In this document: positions 25,841 through 35,048 of the stretch, piece by piece
Layout of the letters: the number at the start of each line of letters is the position of its first letter
Position numbering within the stretch: the first letter of the stretch is position 1
Origin: Schaedlerella arabinosiphila
GTDB taxonomy: Bacteria; Bacillota; Clostridia; Lachnospirales; Lachnospiraceae
Assembly (NCBI RefSeq): GCF_003885045.1
Contig: NZ_RHJS01000002.1
Coordinates: 4,333,302 to 4,397,301 of the forward strand
DNA: 64,000 bases
Reading direction: 5' to 3'
Program-made: the position numbers and the translations under genes
The notes under the pieces: generated by a model
Database searches by the model: none
Seen by the model: the letters and a program-made list of their open reading frames with translations, nothing else
Told to the model about the DNA's origin: nothing

Positions 25841-27565
25841 TCAGCTCCCGAATCCCTGTACCGCCTCCGTCAGCTTCTGCAGCATCATTTCCGCGTCTTC
25901 CCCGCTTTCCCCTTTTACGCCGATGTAAAATTTGATCTTCGGCTCGGTTCCGGACGGGCGGACACAGCACCACGCAGCCTGTCCCATTTCAAAGTACAGC
26001 ACATTGGATTTGGGCAGGCCGGTTTTCCCCTTTTCTTTTGTCACAGTGTTCAGCAGGACATCCTCCCTGTAATCCCGGAACTGCGTCACAGGGAAGCCTC
26101 CGATCTGCTCCGGCACGTCCTTCCGGATACGTTCCATGATTGCCGCGATCTTCCTTACGCCCTCCTGCCCTTTTAGCGTAATCGTAGACAGTCCTTCTTT
26201 AAAATAACCATATCGCCGGTACAGCGTTTCCATCTGATCCTGGAGGGTCATTCCCTGATGCCTGCACCACGCAGCCGTCTCGCACAGTGCCATCACAGCC
26301 ACCACCGCATCCTTGTCCCGGGCATGGGTCCCTACCAGGCAGCCGTAGCTTTCCTCGTAGCCGAATACATACTCGTGCTCATGGTTTTGTTCAAAAAACT
26401 TGATCTGCTCGCCGATATATTTAAAACCAGTCAGCGTTTCGATCAGGTCTGTCTGATATTCTCTGGCAATCTCCCGGGACATTTTCCCGGAAACAATGGT
26501 CGTCACCACGGCGCCGTTTTCCGGCAGTGTTCCCATCGCCTTCTTCTGGGAAAGGATGTATTCCAGAATCAGCATTCCAGACATATTTCCGGTAAAGCCC
26601 ACGTATTCCCCTGTGCGGGAATCCTTCGCATAGACGCCCAGCCGGTCCGCATCCGGGTCTGTGGCAAGGATGAGATCCGCGTCTTTCTCCCTGGCAAGCT
26701 CAAGAGCCAGAGTAAATGCGTTTTTGTCCTCCGGGTTGGGATAGGAAACGGTGGGAAATCTGCCGTCCGGAAGCTCCTGCTCCTCCACCACATACACCTG
26801 TGAAAATCCAAGCTCCGAGAGGACTCTGCGGACCGGGAGATTGCCGGTTCCGTGCAGTGGCGTGTAGACGATCTTCAAGTCTGCCGCTTCCTCCCGCAGG
26901 ATTTCCGGATGGATCACCAACTTTTTCAGGCTCTCAATGTATGCATCGTCCATCTCCGGGCCGATCACCCTGTACAGCCCGGCCTTTTCCGCATCCTGCC
27001 GGGACATGGTCTTTACCTGCCCATAATCCTCGACAGCGTTGACCTCGCTTATGATCTCCTGATCTCTGGGAAATGTGATCTGCGCGCCGTCCTCCCAGTA
27101 TACCTTATACCCGTTATATTCCGGCGGATTGTGGCTGGCCGTCACCACGATCCCGGCCGTACATCCAAGCTGACGCAGGGCAAAGGACAGCATCGGCGTG
27201 GGACGCAGGGAGGGAAAAATGTATGCCCTGATCCCGTTTGCCGCCAGGCAGAGCGCCGCTTCCTCCGCAAACTCCGGGGACATATTCCGGGAGTCAAAGG
27301 CAATGGCAGCGCCTTTTTTCTCCCCCTGCTCCTTTAAAATATAATTCGCAAGGCCCTGGGTTGCCCTCCGCACGGTGTACAGGTTCATGCGGTTTGTGCC
27401 TGCCCCGATGATCCCCCGGAGCCCGCCGGTCCCAAATTCCAGATTCCGATAAAAACGTTCTTCAATCTCAGCCGCGTCGTCTTCGATTGCCCGCAGCTCC
27501 TGTTTCGTCTCCTCATCGAAATACGGATCATTCAGCCAAAACTCATATAACTTTCTTGCATCCAT
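25841..27565 (-). CDS. Phosphomannomutase/phosphoglucomutase
   Basis: A 574-residue alpha-D-phosphohexomutase. Visible: the phosphoserine loop VTASHNPPEYNGYK near residue 140, the metal loop LATDPDADRLG near 300, the sugar-binding FGYEESYGCL near 400 and the phosphate-binding CCVRPSGTEPKIKF near 540. It would convert mannose-1-phosphate, made by the GH130 enzymes, to mannose-6-phosphate, and glucose-1-phosphate likewise. Length fits the long PGM2-like group. Start at 27565 (MDARKLYEFW) with AAGGAGA upstream. Encoded between the CE17-like esterase and GH1 genes. Confidence 0.92.
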   Translation of the reverse strand: MDARKLYEFWLNDPYFDEETKQELRAIEDDAAEIEERFYRNLEFGTGGLRGIIGAGTNRMNLYTVRRATQGLANYILKEQGEKKGAAIAFDSRNMSPEFAEEAALCLAANGIRAYIFPSLRPTPMLSFALRQLGCTAGIVVTASHNPPEYNGYKVYWEDGAQITFPRDQEIISEVNAVEDYGQVKTMSRQDAEKAGLYRVIGPEMDDAYIESLKKLVIHPEILREEAADLKIVYTPLHGTGNLPVRRVLSELGFSQVYVVEEQELPDGRFPTVSYPNPEDKNAFTLALELAREKDADLILATDPDADRLGVYAKDSRTGEYVGFTGNMSGMLILEYILSQKKAMGTLPENGAVVTTIVSGKMSREIAREYQTDLIETLTGFKYIGEQIKFFEQNHEHEYVFGYEESYGCLVGTHARDKDAVVAVMALCETAAWCRHQGMTLQDQMETLYRRYGYFKEGLSTITLKGQEGVRKIAAIMERIRKDVPEQIGGFPVTQFRDYREDVLLNTVTKEKGKTGLPKSNVLYFEMGQAAWCCVRPSGTEPKIKFYIGVKGESGEDAEMMLQKLTEAVQGFGS

Positions 27566-27620
27566 TTTTTTGCTTCTCCTTCTATTTTGATCCATCTGCA
27601 TCCCAGACAGGACATCGGTA

Positions 27621-28802
27621 CTACGCGGTGATCAGCGACACCAGATAGAACGGTACCGCAGTCTCTGCCCCGTCGTCCAGGATTTCCAGTTCAATACTGT
27701 GCTTTCCATGATCCCCGTGGTGGAGGATTGGTTCCAGATACAGGCAGTCCCCCCAGTCCTCCTCAAAATTTCCGTCCAGAATGCGGGCCTCCCCGCGGTT
27801 TCCGTCCAGAACCAGCTTTGCCCGCAGAGCCGGCTTTGAGACGGATTTCCGATACTGGAGGGCAATGCAGGAGGCCGTCACCTGGAACCGGATCTTGTCC
27901 CCCGGACGCTTTCCAATCCATCCGTTTTTGAACAAATCCAGATGCCCTGTTTTTTCCTCCGTGTCTGCCCGGAAGCCTGCAAGCTCCGGTGAGATCTCAC
28001 GGATCGTCAAACGGCTGGCAAATTCATACGCATTCTCTGTCATCGGAGGCGGGAGCGGGCTGTCCTCTTTCTGCGCATCCGCTTCCTGCAGACCGGCTTT
28101 TTGAGCGGCTTCTTTCTGCACGTCTTCTCTGCGCAGACCGGCTTCCTGAGCGGCTTCTTTCTGCACGTTTCCTTCCCGCGCCCGCGTCTCCTCCCAGACC
28201 TGCCGGAAAAAGGCGATGATCTCCTCTGCCACCAGTTCGTGCCCCTGATCGTTGGGATGTAGCGCGTCCCCGGTGAGTTCCTCCATGGCGTACTCCCCCG
28301 CCTCCACCTTCCGGTACAGGGTATCCCTCATGCTCACATGGGGCACATGGTACCAGTCCGCCGCCGCATTGTGGTACTGCTGGGCATTTTCCCCGGTGTC
28401 ATAAAACACATGGTTCAGCACAAGCACCGCCGGCTTCGACTTCCATTCCAGAATCCTCCGCAGTATTCCTTCGTATGTCTCCTGAAAAAAATCATCCGCT
28501 CCGTCGTTTACGCTGAAATCAATGACCGCCAGATCCGGCTGGTACATCAGCAGATCCGGCACGATCCTGGCCGCCCCGAAGTGGGAGGTGGTGCCGCCGA
28601 TCCCTGCATTTACATAACGAAACTCCGCCTTTGGAAATGTACGTTTCCACCATTCAAACACCCGGTATGAATAGGTTTTCTCGTGTACGGACGCGGCGCA
28701 GCCCTGGGTGATTGATCCTCCGAAAAAAGCAATCGTCAGTTCTCCGCCTTCATCGGCTCTTCGCATACATTCCCTGATCCTTGTAAGGTCTATCCTTTCC
28801 AT
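27621..28802 (-). CDS. CE17-like SGNH acetyl-mannooligosaccharide esterase
   Basis: A roughly 393-residue SGNH hydrolase. Block I is IAFFGGSITQG with the catalytic Ser, the Gly and Asn blocks follow (NAGIGGTTS, DFSVNDG), and block V is DALHPNDQGHE with Asp and His. After a linker made of a 15-residue repeat (KEAAQ.AGL), a beta-sandwich of CBM35 type makes up the last 140 residues. This matches the architecture of Roseburia CE17 esterases, which remove acetyl groups from mannooligosaccharides and are paired with a CE2. No signal peptide, so it acts in the cytoplasm. ATG at 28802 has GGAG 7 bases before; ATG at 28814 is possible. It overlaps the end of the CE2 gene. Confidence 0.82.
   Translation of the reverse strand: MERIDLTRIRECMRRADEGGELTIAFFGGSITQGCAASVHEKTYSYRVFEWWKRTFPKAEFRYVNAGIGGTTSHFGAARIVPDLLMYQPDLAVIDFSVNDGADDFFQETYEGILRRILEWKSKPAVLVLNHVFYDTGENAQQYHNAAADWYHVPHVSMRDTLYRKVEAGEYAMEELTGDALHPNDQGHELVAEEIIAFFRQVWEETRAREGNVQKEAAQEAGLRREDVQKEAAQKAGLQEADAQKEDSPLPPPMTENAYEFASRLTIREISPELAGFRADTEEKTGHLDLFKNGWIGKRPGDKIRFQVTASCIALQYRKSVSKPALRAKLVLDGNRGEARILDGNFEEDWGDCLYLEPILHHGDHGKHSIELEILDDGAETAVPFYLVSLITA
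28088..28177. repeat. 45-bp tandem repeat in the CE17-like linker
   Basis: Two near-identical 45-base copies, starting at 28088 and 28133, encode a repeated 15-residue Gln/Ala/Glu-rich unit joining the esterase and the carbohydrate-binding domain. The period is a multiple of three. Confidence 0.75.
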
Positions 28803-29845
28803 GTGTCGCTCCATCCCTCTGTTTTCTTAATATAGGCAGCCAGTTCTTCCGCCATCTCCTCCGCTTCTGGAATCCGCAGATGCCCAGGCGTGCCTTTCCC
28901 GTTTCGCCGGAACATGTACTGCGTCACTTTCGCGTCTCCCAGCTCCTCCACAACGCGTCCAATGGCGCAGTCCCATGCCGGGTCGTGGTTTAAAAGCGTG
29001 GTGCAGCAGATGATCCGGGCATCCGGATAAGTTCCCCGCAGCTTCCTGAGAAACGCCCCGTACCGGGTACGCCATGTCCGCGCCTTTTCTCCGTCAAAAT
29101 CTTCCTTCATGTAGTCCTCCGGGTGGCTGTCATTCTGACCCAGTGCCACGATCACAACCTGGGGAACATACCGGGAAAAGTCCCATTCCGATGTTTCAGC
29201 CAGCTCGGGATGGTAATGCACCTTGTCCCACGCGGTTTCCATCCCGATATAATCCGGCCCGTGAAACCACCCTGTCCCGTCCAGCAGGGCCATGCCGCCC
29301 TGTGCGATATCGTGAATCCGGGCATTCAGCTTTCTGGCAGTCATCCATGCGTAGGAATACCAGCTGTTGGAGTATTCCCCGTTGTGCTCCGGATCCTCTT
29401 TTCCCGCATATTCCACCGCTTCCGAGACTTCCCCGGCTGAGACAGAATCCCCGTAGACCTCGATCTTCCTCTCCGGCTGTTCCGGCATATCCAGAAGCTC
29501 TGCGCCGTCCTCCAGCTCCACGCCTAAAAATGTCATCTCATGGCAGGCATCCTGCCGTTTGAAAAGAAGCAGCTCATGCACCGCTTTCTCTTTTTGCTCC
29601 ACCTGGATCTCCAGCTCTGCACTTCCGTCTGGCGGAAGCGCCAGGGCCGTCTGCCTGCCGTCCAGTATGCACCCGAGATAATTGTCCCAGTACGCGCTTC
29701 TGTTTCTCACATACACCTTCAAAGTATTTCCGGTAAAACGCATCCCTACCGAGGTGCAGGGATATACAAAAACCGGTTCCTTTGGACTGCGCCGGTCAAT
29801 CCTTCCGCAGTAAGATAATTTTTCGTGATCGGGTTTGATCCTCAT
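28790..29845 (-). CDS. CE2-like acetyl esterase (jelly-roll plus SGNH)
   Basis: A 351-residue enzyme. The N-terminal 120 residues form a beta-sandwich (FVYPCTSVGMRFTGNTLKVY). The SGNH domain starts at IEVYGDSVSAGEVSE (Ser) and has VVIVALGQNDSHPED (Asn) with HLRIPEAEEMAEEL at the end; the usual D-x-x-H of block V is therefore represented by GHLRIPE. This is the CE2 layout, and CE2 with CE17 forms the known pair that deacetylates beta-mannan at all positions. The start at 29845 has AAGGAGAAGAGGT upstream and overlaps the DUF624 stop (ATGA). The long open frame to 30262 is a shadow of the DUF624 gene. No signal peptide. Confidence 0.82.
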   Translation of the reverse strand: MRIKPDHEKLSYCGRIDRRSPKEPVFVYPCTSVGMRFTGNTLKVYVRNRSAYWDNYLGCILDGRQTALALPPDGSAELEIQVEQKEKAVHELLLFKRQDACHEMTFLGVELEDGAELLDMPEQPERKIEVYGDSVSAGEVSEAVEYAGKEDPEHNGEYSNSWYSYAWMTARKLNARIHDIAQGGMALLDGTGWFHGPDYIGMETAWDKVHYHPELAETSEWDFSRYVPQVVIVALGQNDSHPEDYMKEDFDGEKARTWRTRYGAFLRKLRGTYPDARIICCTTLLNHDPAWDCAIGRVVEELGDAKVTQYMFRRNGKGTPGHLRIPEAEEMAEELAAYIKKTEGWSDTWKG

Positions 29846-30459
29846 ACCTCTTCTCCTTCTATTTTCTGAAAGATCCTCGTCAGCAGCAGACAGTTGATCC
29901 ATACAATACAGGAAAAACCTGCCACACAGAAAAGCGGCATTGCAACCATCGTATAAAATGCCCCTGCCGCGACGCACACTGCCGGCAGACTGTTCAGCGC
30001 CGCCATCACCAGCGTCGCAGGGAAATTGCGAAACGCCAGCCGCAACGCGTTTGCCAGCGTATTCCTTACACTGTTTTGAAATCTTGCCTGCAGGGGGAAG
30101 GCATAACTGATCGTAAAGCACCACAGCGCTGCCAATATCCCGACCCCAATGTTCAACAGCCTTCCCAGGTTTTTGCCGTACAGGATATCGAACAGCAGAA
30201 CCGAGCCTGCGGCCAGGAAGAACAGCCACAGCTTTGTGCCCTGCTTCCATTCCTCCCGGCACGCCTGCAGGTACTCCCTGGCCGCGTACCGGCTCTCCCC
30301 CCGCACACGGCGCAGGCCCACCCGGTAGAACGCCGTCGCGGACATTCCGATCGTAATGACCGGCAGCGATGTAAGGAGAAACAGGACATTTAATATCATC
30401 CAGTCGCCGATCCTTCCCATAAATTCAAAAAACGGATGCTCGATTGTCAGCTTTTTCAT
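29842..30459 (-). CDS. DUF624 (YesL-like) membrane protein
   Basis: A 205-residue protein with about five membrane segments; the first is WMILNVLFLLTSLPVITIGM, followed by a basic loop (YRVGLRRVRGESRYAAREYL) typical of DUF624. YesL-type genes commonly sit beside sugar ABC transporters in Firmicutes, but the role is not known. GGAGG precedes the ATG. It overlaps the CE2 gene by 4 bases and follows a hairpin after the GH130 gene. Confidence 0.85.
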   Translation of the reverse strand: MKKLTIEHPFFEFMGRIGDWMILNVLFLLTSLPVITIGMSATAFYRVGLRRVRGESRYAAREYLQACREEWKQGTKLWLFFLAAGSVLLFDILYGKNLGRLLNIGVGILAALWCFTISYAFPLQARFQNSVRNTLANALRLAFRNFPATLVMAALNSLPAVCVAAGAFYTMVAMPLFCVAGFSCIVWINCLLLTRIFQKIEGEEV

Positions 30460-30488
30460 TCGCTTCCTCCCTCGTATACCGACCTGTA

Positions 30489-30518
30489 CGGTTGGATGCC
30501 CTAAAAAGCCTCCAACCG
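30489..30518 (-). other. Intercistronic hairpin between GH130_1 and DUF624 genes
   Basis: CGGTTGGA and TCCAACCG close a 14-base loop 3 bases after the GH130_1 stop. There is no T run. It is followed on the minus strand by TACAGGT, as is the larger hairpin at 31732-31799, and both end in CAACCGTACAGGT. Confidence 0.65.
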
Positions 30519-30520
30519 AC

Positions 30521-31690
30521 TCAGCCTTTCAGCAGCGCCAGATTCCGGCGGATCATTTCACACCTCTGCTTCACGCAGTCCGCGGACCGCAGCGGGTCCT
30601 TCGGTGTGGAAAACAGATATTCCTCCAGCCGGTCGATGGTTGTGGCTGCCACATGCAGCCTGGTGTCGCAGGAGGCATAGTAAATGTATACATCCCCGTT
30701 TTCCCTGACCGCGGCCCCGTTGGTGAATACCACATTGGACACGTCCCCGACCCGCTCCTCTCCCAATGGAACGAGAAAGACGCCGGAGGGCTCCGCCACG
30801 ACTCTGGAGGGATCCTTAAGGTCGGTTCCGAACGCGTACAGGACATAGCGCAGCCCTGCCGCCGTATTCCGGACGCCGTGGGCAATGTGTATCCAGCATT
30901 TTTTTCCCCGGATGGGAGGCGCGCCGGCCCCGTTTTTGGACTCTGTAAGGGTATGGTAAATCCGTCTGCTGATGATCCTTTCCTCTCCGATCACCGCGTG
31001 CCGGATGTCCTCACACAGTCCGAACCCGATGCCACCGCCGCTTCCGGTCTCAATGAAACCGTCCATGGGGCGTGTATAGAACGCGTATTTCCCGTCCACA
31101 AATTCCGGGTGGAGGGCAACGTTCCTCTGCTGGGGCGACTGCAGCGTTTTCAGGTTGTCCAGCCGTTCCCAGGTCTTGAAGTCCTTCGTCCGGACGATCC
31201 CCGCCGCGGCCACCGCCGCAGACAGATCCGGGTTTTCTGCATCCTTACTTTCCGAGCAGAACAGGCCGTAGATCCAGCCGTCCTCATGCAGGGTCAGACG
31301 CATGTCGTATACATTGGTCTCCTCCGGGCAGGTATCCGGCAGCACCACCGGCTCGTCCCAGAAGCGGAATCCGTCGATTCCCGTCTTGCTTTCCGCCACC
31401 GCAAAAAACGATTTCCTGTCATTTCCTTCCACCCGCACGACCAGATAATATGTTCCGTTCAGGCAAATGGCCCCGGAGTTCATCACTGCGTTGATGCCAA
31501 GCCGTTCCATAAAATACGGGTTCGTTTCCTCATCCAGGTCATATCTCCAGTGAACCGGGGCAAACTCCCTGGTCAGCACCGGGTACTCGTATCTGTCGTA
31601 AATCCCGTTGTAAAAGCTGCTTTTCCGGTTTTTCCCGGAAACCAGCCGATCCACCTTCGCCTGTTCGACATAATATTGTTTGTGAAGCAT
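30521..31690 (-). CDS. GH130 subfamily 1: 4-O-beta-D-mannosyl-D-glucose phosphorylase
   Basis: A 389-residue cytoplasmic phosphorylase. Length and the segments NSGAICLNGTYYLVVRVEGN, SFFAVAESKTGIDGFRFWD and ETNVYDMRLTLHEDGWIYG are those of mannosylglucose phosphorylases (GH130_1), with the conserved Asp of YDMRL as the probable proton donor. It splits mannosyl-glucose with phosphate to mannose-1-phosphate and glucose. Its substrate comes from the 2-epimerase gene immediately upstream. AAGGAGG lies 11 bases before the ATG. A 68-base hairpin separates it from the epimerase gene. Confidence 0.9.
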   Translation of the reverse strand: MLHKQYYVEQAKVDRLVSGKNRKSSFYNGIYDRYEYPVLTREFAPVHWRYDLDEETNPYFMERLGINAVMNSGAICLNGTYYLVVRVEGNDRKSFFAVAESKTGIDGFRFWDEPVVLPDTCPEETNVYDMRLTLHEDGWIYGLFCSESKDAENPDLSAAVAAAGIVRTKDFKTWERLDNLKTLQSPQQRNVALHPEFVDGKYAFYTRPMDGFIETGSGGGIGFGLCEDIRHAVIGEERIISRRIYHTLTESKNGAGAPPIRGKKCWIHIAHGVRNTAAGLRYVLYAFGTDLKDPSRVVAEPSGVFLVPLGEERVGDVSNVVFTNGAAVRENGDVYIYYASCDTRLHVAATTIDRLEEYLFSTPKDPLRSADCVKQRCEMIRRNLALLKG

Positions 31691-31731
31691 CTCTGCATTG
31701 CCTCCTTATATACTAATCTTTTCACCTGTAC

Positions 31732-31799
31732 GGTTGCAATCCGAAGTCACATTTTTATGCAATTTAATGCAATGAAAATGCGGCTTCGGATTAGCAACC
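31732..31799 (-). other. Long intercistronic hairpin between epimerase and GH130_1 genes
   Basis: GGTTGCTAATCCGAAG pairs with CTTCGGATTGCAACC (one bulge), and pairing continues inward through CATTTT/AAAATG to a TGCATTAAATTGCA centre. It has no T run after it, so an RNA-processing, stability or attenuation role is more likely than simple termination. Confidence 0.75.
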
Positions 31800-31812
31800 T
31801 ACCTATGATCGT

Positions 31813-33078
31813 TCAAACCCGCTTCATGACCTCCAGGCACATCCGCCCGTTGTGGTACGGGCATTTCCACGGGTCAACGATGGCCTTCTGAATCGGCCTG
31901 TGTTCCTCGTCCAGACCGGAAAACCACTCCGACCCCGGACGCCGGTCGATCAGATGATCCCGGATGTAGCCCCAGATGTCCTCTGCCGCCGCCAGGTACT
32001 CTTTCTTCTCCTGATGTCTCTGATATCCGTTCAGGAAACCCACTACGGCCTCTGCCTGGACCCACCAGACCCGGGTCCTATCTACCACGCCGTTTTCCGC
32101 CTCGTTGACCAGGGAATGGTCTGTGTATGCCCTGTGGAAAATATGGTCCGTGATGGTTTCCGTGATGGGCGCAAGCCGTTCCGTATAGGCTCTGTCGCCC
32201 AGTATATCCAGCCCCCGGTCTATGAGCCATGCGGCTTCAATATCGTGGCCGTAGGAGTACAGATCGATCAGCGGGTTCCAGAAACGGTCAAAGAATACTT
32301 CCTGCCGTCCCAGCCGGGGATTGTAGACCTTGTCCGCCACAATATCCAGCATTTCCCGGAGCCGGTCCGCAACCTCCCCGTCCCCGGTCACACGGTAAAG
32401 CTCCGTGTACGCTTCAAATACATGCAGCAATGTGTTCATGGTCTTCTCGGCCATAACGCCGTTTTCGGAAAGCTTGTCATTCTCCGCCGGGACAAAGTCC
32501 CTGGTGAACGCTTCCCGGTAGCCAATCCCCGGCGCAGCGTTCCTTCCCTCCGGCATAGCAATCTCCCTGTCCGGCGTTTTCACCGTCCCGTCCCCGGCCG
32601 GGCTGCTTCCCGGACCGGCTGTCCCGTCCCATACGTCCTTACATTTTTCTTCCGCCACACGGTACAGGCCGCGCGCAATCTCCAGAGCCTCCGCATCCTT
32701 GGACGCATCATAATAGGAAGAAAGCGCGTAGATGGCAAATGCCTGGTTATACGTGTGTTTCGTCTCGTCCTGGGGCTCTCCCTTGTAATCCAGCGACCAG
32801 TAGACGCCGCCGTATTCCCGATCCAGGCAGTGATCCCTCAGAAAGCGGAAGGCATGCCCCGCGCTTTCCAGAAGGTGCTCCTCCCCCAGTGCCAGATAAG
32901 CATTGGAGAAAAACCAGAGAATCCTGCTGTTCAGGATACAGCCCTTGACCGCCTTACGGTCCAGCTCCAGGCCGTAGCTCAGATAGCCGTAAAACCCTCC
33001 GTTTTCCCGGTCCGTCATGCCCTGCCAGAAGGGAATCAGGGTTTCTGTCAAATGTTGTTTCACTTCTGTTTTCAGCAT
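31813..33078 (-). CDS. Cellobiose/mannobiose 2-epimerase (AGE family)
   Basis: A 421-residue (alpha/alpha)6-barrel protein of the N-acylglucosamine/cellobiose 2-epimerase family. Visible are FWQGMTDRENGGFYGYL, RILWFFSNAYLALGE, EYGGVYWSLD, TMNTLLHVFEAYTELY with a catalytic-type His, and SYGHDIEAAWLIDR with another. It turns mannobiose (reducing end) into mannosyl-glucose, the substrate of the next enzyme. A Gly/Pro-rich insertion of about 27 residues (around 170-200) splits the usual C.D..GY.EAFTRD segment. Start at 33078 (MLKTEVKQHL), overlapping the upstream stop region; AGG lies 7 bases upstream. Confidence 0.88.
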   Translation of the reverse strand: MLKTEVKQHLTETLIPFWQGMTDRENGGFYGYLSYGLELDRKAVKGCILNSRILWFFSNAYLALGEEHLLESAGHAFRFLRDHCLDREYGGVYWSLDYKGEPQDETKHTYNQAFAIYALSSYYDASKDAEALEIARGLYRVAEEKCKDVWDGTAGPGSSPAGDGTVKTPDREIAMPEGRNAAPGIGYREAFTRDFVPAENDKLSENGVMAEKTMNTLLHVFEAYTELYRVTGDGEVADRLREMLDIVADKVYNPRLGRQEVFFDRFWNPLIDLYSYGHDIEAAWLIDRGLDILGDRAYTERLAPITETITDHIFHRAYTDHSLVNEAENGVVDRTRVWWVQAEAVVGFLNGYQRHQEKKEYLAAAEDIWGYIRDHLIDRRPGSEWFSGLDEEHRPIQKAIVDPWKCPYHNGRMCLEVMKRV

Positions 33079-33082
33079 GATT

Positions 33083-34108
33083 TTACCTGACTCCAATCTC
33101 CGTATCTTCCGGGGAAACGACACTGTGTTCTTTGATGTAAGCCACCACCTCGTCTGCCTTTGCAAACGCAAGCCCCACATACGTATCGGCAGCGCCGTAG
33201 TAGATGGCGATCCTTCCGCTTGGGGCGTCCTGGACCGTAGCGCAGGGGAAGGTTACGTTGGGCACAAACCCCCGTTCCTCATACCATTCCTCCGGCGTCA
33301 GCAGGAAGGTGCTGCAGCGGTATTTCACGATGGAAGGCTGCTCCAGATCCAGGATCGCTCCGCCGATGCTGTATACATAGCCGTTGCAGGTCCCGGTCAC
33401 GCCGTGGTAGAACAAAAGCCACCCTTCGCTTGTCTCGATGGGCGCCGCTCCTCCGCCGATCTTCACATTCTGCCACCACTCGTTTCCTTTTCCCATCACA
33501 TGACGGTGCCTGCCCCAATATTCCATATCCCTGCTCTCGGAAATGAAGATATCCCCGAACGGCGTGTGCCCGCTGTCACTTGGACGGGACAGCATCAAAA
33601 ATTTCCCGTTCACCTTTCTCGGAAACAGCACCGCGTTTCTATTAAATGGAAGAAACGGGTTCTCAATCCGGACAAATTTTTTAAAATCCTGTGTCTTAGC
33701 GGCCCCGATCGAAGCGCCGTAAAAATCCTGGCACCAGATGATATAATACGTGTCCTCCACCCTGACCAGCCTGGGGTCGTAAGCATACCTGGGCATAAAT
33801 TCATTTCCCGCTTCATCCTCAAAGCGGAGCTTCTCCTTTTCAAAATCCCAGTGGATGCCGTCCCCGCTCCGGCCGAGATAAATGTATGGAATCCCGTTGG
33901 TCTGCTCCCCCCGGAATACGCCGATAAATTCCCCGTTGCAGGGCATCACCGCACTGTTGAATATCCGTGCAACGCCCTCTGCCGGATTGCGCCCGATGAC
34001 CGGATTCTCCGTGTACCTCCATACCGGCATCCCTGCTTTTCCCTGCTCCTGCCTTTCCTGCCAGGGCATATTGGGCACTGCTGCCCCGATGATCTTTACT
34101 TCACTCAT
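33083..34108 (-). CDS. GH130 subfamily 2: beta-1,4-mannooligosaccharide phosphorylase
   Basis: A 341-residue five-bladed propeller enzyme. RYTENPVIGRNP, ARIFNSAVMPCNGEFIGVFR, YAYDPRLVRVEDTYYIIWC and GGGAAPIETSEGWLLFYHG are GH130_2-type motifs, with the Asp in YDPR as the likely acid. It releases mannose-1-phosphate from the non-reducing end of mannooligosaccharides. Start at 34108 with GGAGG upstream. It lies between the ABC permease and epimerase genes. With the GH130_1 and epimerase genes it gives the standard phosphorolytic mannan route of Ruminococcus and Roseburia. Confidence 0.88.
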   Translation of the reverse strand: MSEVKIIGAAVPNMPWQERQEQGKAGMPVWRYTENPVIGRNPAEGVARIFNSAVMPCNGEFIGVFRGEQTNGIPYIYLGRSGDGIHWDFEKEKLRFEDEAGNEFMPRYAYDPRLVRVEDTYYIIWCQDFYGASIGAAKTQDFKKFVRIENPFLPFNRNAVLFPRKVNGKFLMLSRPSDSGHTPFGDIFISESRDMEYWGRHRHVMGKGNEWWQNVKIGGGAAPIETSEGWLLFYHGVTGTCNGYVYSIGGAILDLEQPSIVKYRCSTFLLTPEEWYEERGFVPNVTFPCATVQDAPSGRIAIYYGAADTYVGLAFAKADEVVAYIKEHSVVSPEDTEIGVR

Positions 34109-34202
34109 ATTCTTCCTCCATAATCCATATTCACTTCCCAAATCGGTGCTCCCGCCGCGGCCTCTCTGCGGTTCACGCCGCCGGTCCGCGGCGGACCTCC
34201 TC

Positions 34203-35048
34203 TTAACCCTTCACGGCCCCTGCTGCCAGTCCGCCGTAGATCTGCTTCTGGCAGAGGATAAATACGATCAGGGCCGGGATCATCGTGATGATGACGCCCG
34301 CGCAGATATAGTTATACTGATTTCCCAAAGGCCCTGTAAACTTAAACAATGAGGTAGCAACCGTAACCAGCCGGTTTTTATCCTGCAGATACAGGTTCGC
34401 CGTATAGTATTCGTTGTACACCCCCACGCCTTTCAGGATCATGACCGTCACGATGGCCGGTTTCAGGAGCGGGAACAGGATCCGGAAAAATACGCCGAAG
34501 TAGGTGCACCCGTCCATGATCGCCGATTCGTCCAGGGAATCCGGGATATTTTCAAAAAACTGTATAAAAATGTAGATGGAAATGATATCTGTCCCGCACA
34601 TCATGATGATATATCCCGGCAGGAAGTTGATCCATCCCAGGCTGTACATGATCTGGTATACGGATACCTGCATGGCGATGCCGGGAAGGAGCGAGGCAAA
34701 CAGGAACATATTGCGGATCAGTCCGTTGCCTTTGAATTTGAAACGGCTCAGCACATATGCCAGCATGGAGCCGGTCAAAATCGACCCGGTCAGCACGCAC
34801 ACCAGGATGATGGCGGAATTGCGGAACGCGACCCCCATATTGGCCTGCTTCCACGCCTGGATAAAGTTTTCAAAATAAGTCCAGCTCTGGGGCAGCGTCA
34901 TGACATTCGTGGAGGCGTATTCCTCCGGCGTCTTAAATGCTGTGATCACGCAGACGACGATGGGAAGCACCGATACGAACGCCCCGAATATCAGTGTCAT
35001 GTATTTCAAAACAGAGAGAACGTTTCTTTTTACCTTTGCCTTTGACAT
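34203..35048 (-). CDS. Sugar ABC transporter permease (MalG type)
   Basis: A 281-residue inner-membrane permease with six predicted segments and the ABC-interaction loop GTDIISIYIFIQFFENIPDSLDESAIMDG (EAA loop, about residue 175). It pairs with the permease encoded upstream, whose stop overlaps this start. No ATPase is encoded in the operon; a shared MsmX/MsmK-type ATPase elsewhere probably powers it, as is usual in Firmicutes. Substrate inferred to be mannooligosaccharides. Confidence 0.9.
   Translation of the reverse strand: MSKAKVKRNVLSVLKYMTLIFGAFVSVLPIVVCVITAFKTPEEYASTNVMTLPQSWTYFENFIQAWKQANMGVAFRNSAIILVCVLTGSILTGSMLAYVLSRFKFKGNGLIRNMFLFASLLPGIAMQVSVYQIMYSLGWINFLPGYIIMMCGTDIISIYIFIQFFENIPDSLDESAIMDGCTYFGVFFRILFPLLKPAIVTVMILKGVGVYNEYYTANLYLQDKNRLVTVATSLFKFTGPLGNQYNYICAGVIITMIPALIVFILCQKQIYGGLAAGAVKG

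Noticed and set aside
29846..30262. N-terminal extension of the CE2-like esterase
   Set aside because: The added residues are an out-of-frame reading of the DUF624 gene; the ATG at 29845 has a strong ribosome site and matches the family start.
30356..31891. 511-codon plus-strand open frame opposite the GH130_1 gene
   Set aside because: It is the antisense shadow of a GC-rich gene with clear GH130 motifs; its translation shows no family motif and no ribosome site. The same applies to long frames at 18326-19480, 31852-33090, 42465-43586 and 44540-45829.
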